Shown here in pieces: positions 38,336-47,245 of a stretch of 64,000 nt of DNA. Origin of the DNA: Methylocystis sp. B8. Lineage in GTDB: Bacteria > Pseudomonadota > Alphaproteobacteria > Rhizobiales > Beijerinckiaceae. Under the pieces are notes generated by a model. The model had not been told where the DNA came from. It was given only the letters and a program-made list of their open reading frames with translations, and did no database searches. Positions within the stretch are counted from its first letter, which is position 1. Each line of letters starts with the position of its first letter. The DNA lies in contig NZ_VBTZ01000006.1 of NCBI RefSeq assembly GCF_005771425.1, positions 94,024 to 158,023 on the forward strand, in the 5' to 3' direction. Position numbers and translations under genes: made by a program.

Positions 38336-38905
38336 CTACGCCGCCAACCTATGAACATGCACGTCGTGGCCTCCATTGTTCTGCATAGCGTACATGGCGG
38401 CGCGTTCATGTTCCTCGGTCCGGGTTCGCGCCCACAGCAACAGTCCGCCGCGCGCCAATTGCGCCTGCACCCAATTGCGCTGACGACGTCGAATGAATCC
38501 GCCGATGCCCACGCCAATCAGGCTGGCGGCCATACCAGCGCCAATGCCCGCAAAGATCGCCTCGGCGAAACTGCCGTAAATGGTCCAAACGGTGATCGCG
38601 CCAGCAATGGCGCCAACATAGAAGAGCAGGCCGATGAGCGCAGCTTTGCCTTCATTAAGCGACTCGGTTTCGATGTAGGAAATGCGAGGAGCTTCATCGC
38701 TGTCCTCGATTTCGACCGAGCGTTTCGATCCAACCTTTTCGCGCGTCTTCGCGTCTTCGGTGAGCAGGCTGATTTCGGATCTGTCGAATCCGTGAGTCAT
38801 CAGATAGTCAATGGCAGACCGCAAGTTATCAAGCGAGTCGAACAGGCCTACGACTTCGGTAAATTCGCGGCGCTGTTCGAGCGCAGTCGTTTCATTCGAT
38901 TCCAT
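38336..38905 (-). CDS. YflT/GsiB-type general-stress membrane protein
   Basis: A 189-residue protein. The N-terminal domain (FTEVVGLFDSLDNLRSAIDY followed by LMTHGFDRSEISLL) resembles the heat-induced stress YflT domain. A Gly-rich two-helix membrane segment follows (about 90-140, IGLLFYVGAIAGAITVW and GIGAGMAASLIGVGIGGFI), then a C-terminal soluble part ending in a His-containing tail. GGAGGA lies 7 bp before the ATG. A stress-related role is inferred from the family only. Confidence 0.75.
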   Translation of the reverse strand: MESNETTALEQRREFTEVVGLFDSLDNLRSAIDYLMTHGFDRSEISLLTEDAKTREKVGSKRSVEIEDSDEAPRISYIETESLNEGKAALIGLLFYVGAIAGAITVWTIYGSFAEAIFAGIGAGMAASLIGVGIGGFIRRRQRNWVQAQLARGGLLLWARTRTEEHERAAMYAMQNNGGHDVHVHRLAA

Positions 38906-39235
38906 GGAGTTCCTCCCGAAACTTGGTACTCTTGAATCGAAGCCTGCCTCTGCGCGCCCTTGCCCATCTGAGCGGGCGTTCGCCGTGTGGCCGTCGTATC
39001 AAATATCAGCATGCCCCCGCTTGGCGCTTTCGACAAGGCCAAGCGCTAACGGAGCTCAGGCGAAGAGCTAGAGGCCGCGCCGTCGACGGCCTCAGCGCGA
39101 AGATCCGCGATCGCCGGAAGGGCAGGGAGCTGCACGGCGGCGTGCCGAAATCACGCGAAGCGTGGGACTGGATGTGGGACCAAAACGCTCATCAAAGCGT
39201 AACAAACTGATATATTAATATTATATTTAGTCAGG
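38906..39235. other. Intergenic region before tRNA-Thr
   Basis: About 330 bp with no supported gene. The right end (39205-39235) is strikingly AT-rich (TATATTAATATTATATTT) directly 3' of the tRNA-Thr gene. A short stretch near 39085-39125 resembles sequence near 38240 and 55780. Confidence 0.5.
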
Positions 39236-39311
39236 TGGTGCCGGTTGCAGGATTCGAACCCGCGACCTACTGATTACAAATCAGTTGCTCTACCAGCTGA
39301 GCTAAACCGGC
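39236..39311 (-). tRNA. tRNA-Thr (TGT)
   Basis: Minus-strand cloverleaf of 76 nt: acceptor GCCGGTT with AACCGGC, D-arm AGCTCAGCTGGTAGAGC, anticodon stem ACTGA/TCAGT with loop TTTGTAA (anticodon TGT), T-arm GCGGGTTCGAATCCTGC and encoded CCA. Confidence 0.95.
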
Positions 39312-39392
39312 CCATAGCGTCGTTTGAGGCGCGTCGCGCGACTTCTCTATGCGTCCAAGCCGGCGGGGAGGTCAATCCCGCGCCCGGCGCCA

Positions 39393-40205
39393 TCATCCGA
39401 GCCGCATCGTCGCCACGCTCAAAGCGGCGGCGCAGGCGTTCGACACGTTGAGGCTCTTGATCGGTCCGGGAAGATCGAGCCGCGCGACGGCGTCGCAGCG
39501 TTCGCGCGTCAGACGCCGCAATCCCTTACCCTCGGCGCCGAGCGCCAGAACCAGCGGCTTTGACAGCGCGATGGTCGAGAGCGATTCACCACCTTCCGAA
39601 TCCAGTCCGACGCGCGCATAGCCACGCTCGGCGAGTTCGTCGAGGGCGCGTGCGAGATTGACCACGGAGACGATCGTCACGAATTCCAGCGCGCCAGACG
39701 CCGCTTTGGCGAGCGCGCCCGAAAATTCCGGACTGTGACGTTCGGTGACGATGACCGCGTCGACGTTGAAGGCGCAGGCCGTACGCAGGATCGCGCCGAC
39801 ATTGTGCGGGTCGGTGATCTGGTCGAGCGCGAGCACGACGCCGCTGACGCTGACGATATCGGAAATATCAGCCTCTGGCAGCGGACGCGCCTCGAGCAAC
39901 AGCCCCTGATGCACGGCCTCTGCGCCGAGACGCCGCGCGAGATCGCGCGCGTCGACGAGGCGTGGCTCGAGACCCGCCGCCTGCGCCAGATCCTTGATGC
40001 GCGGTAGCGCGGTCTCGGTCGCATAGAGCGACAGCAACTTGCGCTTGCGCGCGGTGAGCGCGGCGCGCACCGGATGCGCGCCATAAAGCGCGACGAGATC
40101 GGGCGAGGCGGGGCGGAACGGCCCACGCGCCTCCGTTTTAGCGATCGGCGCGCGGCGGCCCGTGTCATGTGGGCTGCGGTCTTTCGGGGGCGGTCGGCGG
40201 CTCAT
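39393..40205 (-). CDS. rlmB: 23S rRNA (guanosine-2'-O-)-methyltransferase RlmB-like (SpoU/TrmH)
   Basis: A SPOUT-class methyltransferase of about 270 residues. The N-terminal SpoU substrate-binding domain includes [20 protein letters not shown]. The catalytic domain carries motif 1 [20 protein letters not shown], motif 2 [20 protein letters not shown] and motif 3 [20 protein letters not shown]. The knot and the conserved Asn/Arg and Asn/Ser motifs fit RlmB. The ATG at 40205 overlaps the ispE stop by 4 bp; a start 99 bp earlier only adds an Arg-rich tail lying antisense to nothing conserved. Confidence 0.9.
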   Translation of the reverse strand: MSRRPPPKDRSPHDTGRRAPIAKTEARGPFRPASPDLVALYGAHPVRAALTARKRKLLSLYATETALPRIKDLAQAAGLEPRLVDARDLARRLGAEAVHQGLLLEARPLPEADISDIVSVSGVVLALDQITDPHNVGAILRTACAFNVDAVIVTERHSPEFSGALAKAASGALEFVTIVSVVNLARALDELAERGYARVGLDSEGGESLSTIALSKPLVLALGAEGKGLRRLTRERCDAVARLDLPGPIKSLNVSNACAAALSVATMRLG

Positions 40206-41068
40206 CTCAGCACGGTCGTCTTGATCCACCATCCGGGATGTTGGGCGCGAATGACGCGGGCGGCGCGAACGGCGTCGCGTCGCGTCGAAAACAGCGCGAA
40301 GCATGTCGCGCCCGAACCCGACATGCGCGCGAGCCTGCAGCCGCGCGCCGCGCGCAATATGGCGAGCGCATCGACAATAACAGGCGCCTGTAGACAGGCG
40401 GCGTCTTCAAGGTCGTTGCGGCCTTTCGCCAGCAAGGCGAGCACGTCTTCTGCGCTTGGCCGGGCGCCGATCTGCAAATGCGCAGCGCGATCGAGCGACG
40501 CGCCCGGCTTCAATCCAAGCGCGGCAAAGACCGGCGCCGTCGCGACCGGAACGCCGGGATTGATCAGCACCGCCGGCAGCAGGGGAAGACGAATCGGCGC
40601 GTCGAGACTTTCACCGGCGCCGCGCATCATGCGCGCGCGCGGCTCTAGACAGACGGGCACGTCCGAACCGACGACGCGTGCGACCTTTCGGATGCGAGGA
40701 TCATCGAGGGAAAGATCATTCGCTTTCGCTAAAAGGCGCAGCGCGGCGGCGGCGTCCGACGAGCCGCCGCCAATGCCCGCCGCGACGGGCAGGCGCTTCT
40801 CCAATCGAAACCGGCCGAGCCGCAGGCCCTTTATTTCTTCCGCGAGGCGTCGCGCGGCGCGCAACACGAGATTGTCATCGCCGGCGCCGGCGGCCGAGGA
40901 CGTGGGTCCCGAAATGTCGAGCGACAGCGTTTCGTCCGGCGTGAGGGATAGAGTGTCGCCTGCGCCGGAAAAGGCGACGAGACTTTCGAGCTCGTGATAG
41001 CCGTCTTGCCGGCGGCCGAGGACGTGAAGGGTGAGATTGATCTTCGCCGGGGCGCGCGTCGTCAGCAT
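40202..41068 (-). CDS. ispE: 4-diphosphocytidyl-2-C-methyl-D-erythritol kinase
   Basis: A GHMP kinase (288 residues) of the non-mevalonate isoprenoid pathway. It has [20 protein letters not shown] at the N-terminus, the ATP loop [19 protein letters not shown], and the C-terminal [13 protein letters not shown] motif. Length is normal. It is coupled to rlmB by a 4-bp overlap and lies beside the left end of the integrated element. Confidence 0.95.
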   Translation of the reverse strand: MLTTRAPAKINLTLHVLGRRQDGYHELESLVAFSGAGDTLSLTPDETLSLDISGPTSSAAGAGDDNLVLRAARRLAEEIKGLRLGRFRLEKRLPVAAGIGGGSSDAAAALRLLAKANDLSLDDPRIRKVARVVGSDVPVCLEPRARMMRGAGESLDAPIRLPLLPAVLINPGVPVATAPVFAALGLKPGASLDRAAHLQIGARPSAEDVLALLAKGRNDLEDAACLQAPVIVDALAILRAARGCRLARMSGSGATCFALFSTRRDAVRAARVIRAQHPGWWIKTTVLR

Positions 41069-41118
41069 CTAACCCCGGTCTCCGCACGTGGGGATCGAAT
41101 TCGCGGAGCCCTTTGAAC

Positions 41119-41165
41119 TGGAGCGGGCGAAGGGATTCGAACCCTCGACCCCAACCTTGGCAAGG
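41119..41165. repeat. Left attachment repeat (tRNA-Gly 3' fragment)
   Basis: 47 bp identical to 55924-55970: CCA end, acceptor 3' strand, T-arm and part of the anticodon arm of tRNA-Gly(GCC), minus-strand sense. Sequence diverges immediately on the element side (A versus T at the next base). Confidence 0.93.
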
Positions 41166-41282
41166 AAAAAAGATAGGGTTTCCGGCCATTACTCAATTTT
41201 TCCTCACTTGACTAGCGCCTTGCGTTTGTTGGCTTTTCCGCTTATTTATTTTTCCCACGATTTACCCGGCTTTCCTTTTGGC

Positions 41283-41316
41283 GGCTTCCGAATGGCTTCC
41301 GAAAGTGGCTTCCGAA
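41283..41316. repeat. Three GGCTTCCGAA repeats, candidate integrase arm sites
   Basis: Exact GGCTTCCGAA copies at 41283, 41294 and 41307 (spacing 11 and 13 bp), just before the integrase start. Similar copies lie inside the right end (55859-55893). This arrangement fits arm-type binding sites of tyrosine integrases. The role is inferred. Confidence 0.65.
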
Positions 41317-41317
41317 G

Positions 41318-42625
41318 GTGTCCTCGCACGTGAAGGTCAGGCTCACCAAACAATTCTGCGACACATGGCGACCCTCAAAAGACGATGACGTCGCATGGGA
41401 CGAAGCGACCGAATGCTTCGGCCTGCGTGCTATCAGGAAAGGCGAAGGCTTCCGCAAGACGTTTGTCGTTCAAAAGAAGGGCGCCGGCAAGAAGACGATC
41501 GGCCCCTATGGGCTCTTGACGCTCGACCAGGGCCGCAAGGCGGCCCGCGAGTTATTGGCGCGCCTCGCGCTCGGCGAAAACCCGATCGCGGACGAGCGGA
41601 AGAGACGCGACGCGCTCACCGTCGCCGAACTCTGCGAGCAATATCTCGACGCCGCCCGCGCTGGGCTCGTCGTGACCAACAAGAAGCGCGTCAAAGCCGA
41701 GTCGACGGTCTCAATCGACGAGGGCAGGGTCGCCCGCCATATCATTCCTCTACTCGGAAAGCTCCCGGCGAATTCACTTGCCGGCCGGGCAGACCTGTTG
41801 CAGCGGTTCTATGACGACGTCGCCGCCGGGAAGACGGCTGGCAAGATCAAGACGAAGACCCGCGGGATGGCCCGCGTGCAGGGCGGGGCGCCGGCCGCCA
41901 AACGGGCCGTTGGCTTGTTCGGCGGTATCTGGACGTGGGCGAGCAAGCGCGGGCTTGTAGAGGGCGCTAACCCCACCCGCGGGGTCGATATGGCCGCCGA
42001 CGCCACGCGCGAACGAATCCTCGCGGCGCATGAACTGGCGAACCTCGGGCAGGCGATGCGAGGGGCCGCCGAGCGCGAGACGATGGCGGCGGCCGCCGTT
42101 CGAATACTTGCTCTAACGGGTATGCGCCGCGAGGAAGCCGTCAGCCTTCGCTGGCGCGAGATAGACGCGGCGACTCAATGCTTGAGGCTTGAGGCGACGA
42201 AGACCGGGCGCTCCATGCGGCCGATCGGAAGGGCGGCGCTCGACTATCTGCAAACGCTGCCGCGCCTTCACGATGAATTCGTGTTCCCGAACCGCGACGG
42301 AACTGGCGCCGCCGATCTCAAGAAACAGATCGCGGCCATCTTTGACGACGCCAAGCTGACAGACGCGCGGTCGCAAACGCTGCGCCGGACCTTCGCAAGC
42401 ATCGCCGCCGATGAAGGCTATGGCGACGCGACCATTGCCGAACTCTTGGGCCATAGCCGCCGGGGCGTGACGCAGCGGAGCTACATCCGCCGCCCCGATG
42501 CTGCGCTTGTCGCCGCTGCCGATCGAGTCGCCGCGCGAATAGCGGCTGCGATGGACGGGCAGGGGGCGGACGTTGTTAGCCTCCCGACGAGGGCGAAGGC
42601 CCATCGAAATGAGCAAGAGCTATAG
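41318..42625 (+). CDS. Tyrosine-type site-specific integrase
   Basis: A 435-residue phage-type integrase with an N-terminal arm-binding domain (GKKTIGPYGLLTLDQGRKAA, typical of the P4-like/DUF4102 group), a core-binding domain (about 100-200) and a C-terminal catalytic domain. Catalytic residues seen: Arg in LTGMRREEAVSLRW, Arg356 in TLRRTFAS, His in IAELLGHSRR and Tyr in TQRSYIRR. The box-II position before LRR, usually His (HxLR), is Gln353. The start is GTG at 41318 (or GTG 41330); no ATG is available. It integrates at tRNA-Gly. Confidence 0.92.
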   Translation: MSSHVKVRLTKQFCDTWRPSKDDDVAWDEATECFGLRAIRKGEGFRKTFVVQKKGAGKKTIGPYGLLTLDQGRKAARELLARLALGENPIADERKRRDALTVAELCEQYLDAARAGLVVTNKKRVKAESTVSIDEGRVARHIIPLLGKLPANSLAGRADLLQRFYDDVAAGKTAGKIKTKTRGMARVQGGAPAAKRAVGLFGGIWTWASKRGLVEGANPTRGVDMAADATRERILAAHELANLGQAMRGAAERETMAAAAVRILALTGMRREEAVSLRWREIDAATQCLRLEATKTGRSMRPIGRAALDYLQTLPRLHDEFVFPNRDGTGAADLKKQIAAIFDDAKLTDARSQTLRRTFASIAADEGYGDATIAELLGHSRRGVTQRSYIRRPDAALVAAADRVAARIAAAMDGQGADVVSLPTRAKAHRNEQEL

Positions 42626-43193
42626 CAGCCTCGCCGAGTGGGCGGCCGCGTTTGCGGCGGCGCAAGATGTGCGTCGCAACGCGTTCGACGCCGCGACGGG
42701 CGGAGCGCCGCGCGTGGTCGACGGCGCAGAGATTGCGCGAGCGGAAGCAGAAGTTCTGCGGTTCAAGATGACGTGGCAACGGAATCGAATGCGAGAAATA
42801 TTCAAGGCCTCGCCGGTCCATCAAGACCAGATGGACGGACTAATGATGCTTGACGACATGCTCGTCACGGCGATGCGACTCGGCGCGCTCGAACTCACGA
42901 ATGATAAGCGAGACAGGATCGAAGCGACACGGAAAGGCCGCGCGGCCGGAAAAAGGCGCGGGGCGCAACTTAGCGCGGAAGCCGAGGGAATGTGGAAGCC
43001 TCACGCACTACAATTGGCGCAGGACGCGCAGCGGAAAGACCCCACGCTGCTTTTGCAGAAAGACCTTGCCGAAACCATCAAGAACGGCTGGAGATTGAAT
43101 ATTCACTGTCCCACGTCGCAGCTCGTAAGAGCCGTCCGCGCATGGCAGCGCGAGGGTCGGCTGTTGAGACGAAAAGGGCGGTCAGCCGGCTGA
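42609..43193 (+). CDS. Hypothetical element protein
   Basis: A 194-residue basic protein of unknown function that overlaps the integrase end by 17 bp. The N-terminal part is helical (SYSSLAEWAAAFAAAQDVRR), the middle carries MDGLMMLDDMLVTAMRLGAL, and the C-terminus is Arg-rich (LVRAVRAWQREGRLLRRKGR), suggesting nucleic-acid contact. No signal peptide or known motif. Such proteins follow integrases in many small Rhizobiales islands. Confidence 0.6.
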   Translation: MSKSYSSLAEWAAAFAAAQDVRRNAFDAATGGAPRVVDGAEIARAEAEVLRFKMTWQRNRMREIFKASPVHQDQMDGLMMLDDMLVTAMRLGALELTNDKRDRIEATRKGRAAGKRRGAQLSAEAEGMWKPHALQLAQDAQRKDPTLLLQKDLAETIKNGWRLNIHCPTSQLVRAVRAWQREGRLLRRKGRSAG

Positions 43194-43274
43194 TCTTCTA
43201 TACTAGGCGGAAAACGTGCGTAATCTGCAAAACCATTCCCGCCAAGAGCGGGCTCGCTCACGCGGAATGGTTAG

Positions 43275-43502
43275 ATGCAAAACCGCAAATTCATGCGCGC
43301 CAAGGATGCCGGCGTCTATCTCAAAGACAAATTCGGCTTTGGCTCCGAAAAATCTCTGAACAAGCTTGCCTGCCTTGGCGGCGGCCCTGAGTTTCATAAG
43401 GCTGGCCCCGCTCGGCTCTACACGCCCGAAGCGCTCGACGAATGGGCGATGAGCAAGATCGGCGCGGCGCAGAAAAGCACGTCAGACACGGCGGCGGCGT
43501 GA
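43275..43502 (+). CDS. AlpA/excisionase-like HTH DNA-binding protein
   Basis: A 75-residue protein with the MerR-type winged-helix pattern of AlpA and excisionases: FMRAKDAGVYLKDKFGFGSE followed by KSLNKLACLGGGPEFHKAGP and RLYTPEALDEWAMSKIG. In P4-like elements such proteins bind the att region or activate integrase expression. It is the likely recombination directionality factor here. Confidence 0.75.
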   Translation: MQNRKFMRAKDAGVYLKDKFGFGSEKSLNKLACLGGGPEFHKAGPARLYTPEALDEWAMSKIGAAQKSTSDTAAA

Positions 43503-43505
43503 GAC

Positions 43506-43772
43506 ATGCGCCGCTCAAACGAAAGCCCGCCTCCTGGCGAGAGGCGGGCTCGGAAAATTGATCGATCTGGCAAGGCGATCGCTTCCGAGAAAACCAAATC
43601 CGCTCCCGAAAATCAAGGGAAATCACTCCCGCCAAAGGCGACGCTCGCGCGCAGATGGCCGCGCCTTCGCGTCAACAGATTCAATTTCAAATGGGTCGAC
43701 GACGCGACCGGCGAGCGGGGCGATGACGTCGAGTCGTTGCGCGCCTTCCTTGAGAGGAAGGCGACTTCATGA
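43506..43772 (+). CDS. Small hypothetical element protein
   Basis: An 88-residue, Arg/Lys/Pro-rich N-terminus followed by a compact C-terminal patch (FNFKWVDDATGERGDDVESL). Unknown function. The stop overlaps the next start (ATGA), which supports real translation. Confidence 0.5.
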   Translation: MRRSNESPPPGERRARKIDRSGKAIASEKTKSAPENQGKSLPPKATLARRWPRLRVNRFNFKWVDDATGERGDDVESLRAFLERKATS

Positions 43773-44224
43773 CGCTCACCCCAGCCATCGCGAACAAACT
43801 TGCGGCGATTCTTCCGCGGCTTGCGAGCAACCACGATGGCGAAGTCGTCGCGACGGCAAGAGCGATCGATCGCACACTCAAGAGCGTCGGCGCAGACTGG
43901 CACGATCTCACCGAAGCTTTCACGCGCGGCGCGGCGGTCATCATCATTCGCGACAGGAAGGCGGCGAAGCCGGAACCGAAGCCGTCGTCACGCAAGCCGC
44001 CACCGCGATCGGCGCCGTCGTGGGACTCGCTTTCCCTCGCCGGTCGCATCGCATGGCTCACGATCTGCGCGGAGAAGGCGTGCCTTTCGCCATGGGAGCA
44101 ATCATTCGCCGAGAGCATCTTGGTGTCGCTCCGCGACGATCCATACAGGCCGCTCTCGCCGAAACAGAAGGGCATCTGTGACCGGATAATCCGAAGCGCA
44201 TTCAACTTCGGGTTTCGGCCATGA
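43769..44224 (+). CDS. Hypothetical phage-like protein
   Basis: A 151-residue protein with an N-terminal helical segment (NKLAAILPRLASNHDGEVVA followed by TARAIDRTLKSVGADWHDL), a Pro/Lys-rich linker and a C-terminal half (SLAGRIAWLTICAEKACLSP, LSPKQKGICDRIIRSAF). This two-part organisation recurs in Rhizobiales prophage regions next to replication genes. Function unknown. Start/stop overlaps on both sides place it in one operon. Confidence 0.6.
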   Translation: MTLTPAIANKLAAILPRLASNHDGEVVATARAIDRTLKSVGADWHDLTEAFTRGAAVIIIRDRKAAKPEPKPSSRKPPPRSAPSWDSLSLAGRIAWLTICAEKACLSPWEQSFAESILVSLRDDPYRPLSPKQKGICDRIIRSAFNFGFRP

Positions 44225-45462
44225 CGGAATCGAGCCGCAGGGCCAAACGCACAATCAGTCGCCGTCAGCGGGCTTCGCTCACCCTCTCGCAGCTATACCG
44301 CGTTGCCGCGGCGCAGAGCGCCGCTGGTGAGCTTTTGGACCCAAGGCCATGGCTCAAGGTCCTGGCCAACGTTCTCTCATCGGCACCCGCCGGACGCATC
44401 GGAAAGCGCAGCGGGCGAGACGCTCCAGACTACTGGGAGCTTTCCTATAACAGCTTGCTTGTCGCCGCTCAGCGCTGCGGCATTGAGGCTCCGGCGGAAG
44501 AGATAGAGGCGCAAGTCGCCGATACGTCCGAATGGCGCGCGCGTGAATCGCGGCGCATCGGCCGCTCTCACTTCATGGCCATGAGCGCCGAAAAGATCGG
44601 CGAACTAATCGGCATGACCGAAGAGATTTGGCGCGAGGCCAAAGCATGGAATCTCGCGCCCTACGGCAGTTCGAAGGAGTCGCTGCAACAGGCAAGGAAG
44701 GAGCGCGACAAGATGCGAAAGCAGGACAAGCGCCGCGCGGAAGGCGCGCGACCGCAAGGCGAGAGTTTGTCCAAGCGCAGGCCATGGGAAGCTGAAGGCG
44801 TCTCTCGCCGGACATGGTATCGCCGCATCGCGGCGGCCCAGAATGGAGCGCCGGACGATCCCAATGATGGCGGTGGCACAACTTCGTCCGCGACAAATAA
44901 GTTGGCACAACTTCGTCCGGCACAACTTCGTCCGCGACAAATAAGTGAGCGTGGCACAACTTCGTCCGGGACAAATATTCCCTACGGGCGTTGCCCTCGG
45001 GAATTCCCCAACGACCATGTCCCGGGTTGCGGCGAGGCCGAGGCGGCGCAAGCGCGCCGACCGGCCGGACCCGGCTGCAATGACCGCGGAACGGCCAACG
45101 GGATTGCAAACGACGCGGCGCCCGGCGAAGGCGACAGCGCGGCGGCGCTTGAGCGCCGACTGACAGGCGACTGTGACCAATCATTTTCTGACGCGAAGGA
45201 TGAAACGCTTCGCAGGGATGGCGGCGAGAGCCGGCATGATGGCCAATCGTCCGGCGCTGCATCCGGTTATGCGGCAGGCGACTTTGAGGACGCCATAGCG
45301 CGGTATCAGCGCATCAAAGGCGAGCCCGCGCCGGCCTATCAGATGCAGCCCGGCGGCCTTGCCGTGCGCGCCTTGGCGCTGGTGCGTCGTCCCGACCAGA
45401 TGACCATGCAGCCGATACGTCGTGCGCGCCTTGAGCGACCGCTTGAGGAGATGGCCGTATGA
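44221..45462 (+). CDS. Putative element replication protein with internal iterons
   Basis: 413 residues. The N-terminal 190 residues look folded and DNA-binding-like (SRRQRASLTLSQLYRVAAAQ, MSAEKIGELIGMTEEIWREA, then Lys/Arg-rich RKERDKMRKQDKRRAEGARP and a WEAEGVSRRTWYRRIAA helix-turn-helix-like stretch). The middle is a low-complexity segment encoded by four direct repeats (44874-44977). The C-terminus has DFEDAIARYQRIKGEP. No standard replicase motif is present. A role in replication initiation is inferred from the operon and the internal repeats, as in lambda gene O. Confidence 0.5.
   Translation: MTESSRRAKRTISRRQRASLTLSQLYRVAAAQSAAGELLDPRPWLKVLANVLSSAPAGRIGKRSGRDAPDYWELSYNSLLVAAQRCGIEAPAEEIEAQVADTSEWRARESRRIGRSHFMAMSAEKIGELIGMTEEIWREAKAWNLAPYGSSKESLQQARKERDKMRKQDKRRAEGARPQGESLSKRRPWEAEGVSRRTWYRRIAAAQNGAPDDPNDGGGTTSSATNKLAQLRPAQLRPRQISERGTTSSGTNIPYGRCPREFPNDHVPGCGEAEAAQARRPAGPGCNDRGTANGIANDAAPGEGDSAAALERRLTGDCDQSFSDAKDETLRRDGGESRHDGQSSGAASGYAAGDFEDAIARYQRIKGEPAPAYQMQPGGLAVRALALVRRPDQMTMQPIRRARLERPLEEMAV
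44874..44977 (+). repeat. Iteron-like direct repeats inside a gene
   Basis: Four copies of GGCACAACTTCGTCCG begin at 44875, 44904, 44919 and 44953. Copies 1 and 3 are followed by CGACAAATAAG and copy 4 by GGACAAATA. The periods are 29, 15 and 34 bp. The AT-richer GACAAATA units alternate with the repeats. This looks like an intragenic replication origin or a recently expanded repeat. Confidence 0.8.
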
Positions 45463-45493
45463 CCGGGCTAAAGCGGACACAACCGGACAAAAC

Positions 45494-45775
45494 ATGGACG
45501 GCCTTGCTGACGCGGCGCAGACCGTCGACGCTCTTTATGAGGCTAGCCCCATAAGGCGCCGCTCGACGAAATCGGAAGTCGGGGCCCGGCGGGACGCGCT
45601 TCTCGCCATCGTCTCCGCCGGCAAGCCGATGACGGTCCGCCTGCGCGCGATCGTCGAAAGCGCAATCACAATGCACTTGCCGCACGATCAATTCGACGTC
45701 CTGAAGGCGGCCGAGGCGAGCGAGCGTGAGCACTTCATGAAAATTGCGGAAATGCTTGGCGGGAGTCCGTCATGA
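45494..45775 (+). CDS. Small hypothetical element protein
   Basis: 93 residues, predicted helical (KSEVGARRDALLAIVSAGKP, VRLRAIVESAITMHLPHDQF). Unknown function. The ATG at 45494 is chosen because it gives no overlap with the preceding gene; its stop overlaps the next start by 4 bp. Confidence 0.5.
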   Translation: MDGLADAAQTVDALYEASPIRRRSTKSEVGARRDALLAIVSAGKPMTVRLRAIVESAITMHLPHDQFDVLKAAEASEREHFMKIAEMLGGSPS

Positions 45776-46113
45776 CGCCAGCCGCCGCCATCCGCGACGA
45801 GGCCGCAAGACTTCGATTGCAGGCCGATCGACTCGACGCGCTCGCGGACGCTCTCGACGGCGCGCCGATCGCGCCGGCGGAGCCGACTTGGATCCCTACA
45901 GGGCGAGCGCAACAGATCCTGCGCGTTAACAGCGAGTCGACCATTTACAGAATGATCGAAAGGCACCCGGAAATCGCCCGTCGCGCAGCCAACGGGCGCA
46001 ACTGGCAGATCGACAAAGCGAAGCTCCTCGCGCTCCTCGATCGCGGCCGCGGCGAAAACGGCGAACGCAGCGGCGAAAGCGGCGAATGCCTTCTGCTCGA
46101 ATCACCCCGATAA
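45772..46113 (+). CDS. Putative HTH DNA-binding protein
   Basis: 113 residues. An N-terminal coiled-coil (AAIRDEAARLRLQADRLDAL) is followed by a short DNA-binding-like domain (WIPTGRAQQILRVNSESTIY, RMIERHPEIARRAANGRNWQ) with the pattern of excisionase/MerR-type winged helices. The tail has a GER/GES repeat. Probably a regulator of the element; no assigned family. Confidence 0.55.
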   Translation: MTPAAAIRDEAARLRLQADRLDALADALDGAPIAPAEPTWIPTGRAQQILRVNSESTIYRMIERHPEIARRAANGRNWQIDKAKLLALLDRGRGENGERSGESGECLLLESPR

Positions 46114-46138
46114 TCCGGACAAGCAAACGGAGACGAAT

Positions 46139-47146
46139 ATGGCTTTAAGTTTTAACGCGAACGGTCCGGTCGCCGTCGCCAGATCGCTTTCGCCCGAAGA
46201 GTGGAAAGCGCAGGCGAGCTTCGCGCTCGACAAGGACGCCGCCGACAAATTGCCCGCTGGCGCCCGTGCGAAGTTTCTGGCGCTCCGCAACGAATTGGCC
46301 GAAGCGCGCGCGGTCCTCACCGTTCCGCGCGAGAAGCTCGCCGAGGCGCGCGAGAAGCGCGACAAGGTCAGGCTCCGTCTCGAAAGCCTACGCCGTAACG
46401 GAATGCATGAGGGGCACCCGGCTTTCGACGCAGAGAAAGAAGTTTTCGACCGCCTTAGCGCGGAAGTGAAGCTGGCGAGCGATGAATACTCACGCCGCTC
46501 CGCCGCGATCGGTCCGATTGGCGAGCAGATCAGGCGACTCGAAGCCTATACCGCCTCGCTTCCTCTTTCCGTCGGCATGGCTCCTGCGGTCGCCGTGAAG
46601 CTCCCCAAGGGCGCGTCCATCGTCGCCGCGATCGTACAAGCGCGGGAGAAAATCCAAGAGCACCGCGACGCCATTCAAGCCGCCATCGACGCGCCATGCA
46701 CGAGCGCCGATGTGAAAAAGCGGATGCGCGCGCAGATCGAGGAGCTCGCAGAATCTGGTCGGCCGAGCGTTCAGGGCGCGGTCGATTTTGGCGAGCGCAT
46801 CAAGTTTCCGACGACGCCCGCTGAGGTTTTCGTCGAAAGCAAGCGCGGACACGCCGACGTTTCCGATGCGATCGGCCTCGTCGCTTGGTTGTTCAAGGAT
46901 CAGCTTATCGCCGCGCTCGACGGCGCGCTCGCCGACGTCGCCGACGATGCGAGCGCATTGACCGCAGACGAGCGCCGCAGGCGCGTTGCGGACGCTAAGA
47001 AGCAATTGCTCGAAGCCGAAAGGATCGAGGAGGCGCTGATCGAACAGGCTCGCCAAAGCGGTCTGACCATTGGCCGCCGGCATGACGCCGACCCGCGCGC
47101 GATCTTGCAGCTTTCCGACTCCGCGCCGGAGGTGCGTGACGATTGA
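46139..47146 (+). CDS. Hypothetical coiled-coil protein
   Basis: 335 residues, rich in Ala/Glu/Lys/Arg heptads (LRNELAEARAVLTVPREKLA, EAREKRDKVRLRLESLRRNG, then a second helical block EKIQEHRDAIQAAIDA and ERRRRVADAKKQLLEAERIE). No membrane segment. It is the longest element protein without a recognisable motif. Its place before two scaffold-like small proteins hints at a structural or assembly role, which is speculation. Confidence 0.55.
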   Translation: MALSFNANGPVAVARSLSPEEWKAQASFALDKDAADKLPAGARAKFLALRNELAEARAVLTVPREKLAEAREKRDKVRLRLESLRRNGMHEGHPAFDAEKEVFDRLSAEVKLASDEYSRRSAAIGPIGEQIRRLEAYTASLPLSVGMAPAVAVKLPKGASIVAAIVQAREKIQEHRDAIQAAIDAPCTSADVKKRMRAQIEELAESGRPSVQGAVDFGERIKFPTTPAEVFVESKRGHADVSDAIGLVAWLFKDQLIAALDGALADVADDASALTADERRRRVADAKKQLLEAERIEEALIEQARQSGLTIGRRHDADPRAILQLSDSAPEVRDD

Positions 47147-47245
47147 GTTTCGTCCGGGCTGACGAAGCCGGCTGCCGCTTGGTTTAATTCCTTTGGCCAT
47201 GCGGCGGCCGGCACACAGAAACAATCAGCCCAAGGAGGGCCATCA

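Noticed and set aside
44874-44977. Repeat array considered as a CRISPR
   Set aside because: Repeats are only 16 bp, unequally spaced (29, 15 and 34 bp), inside a reading frame, and no cas genes exist in the window.
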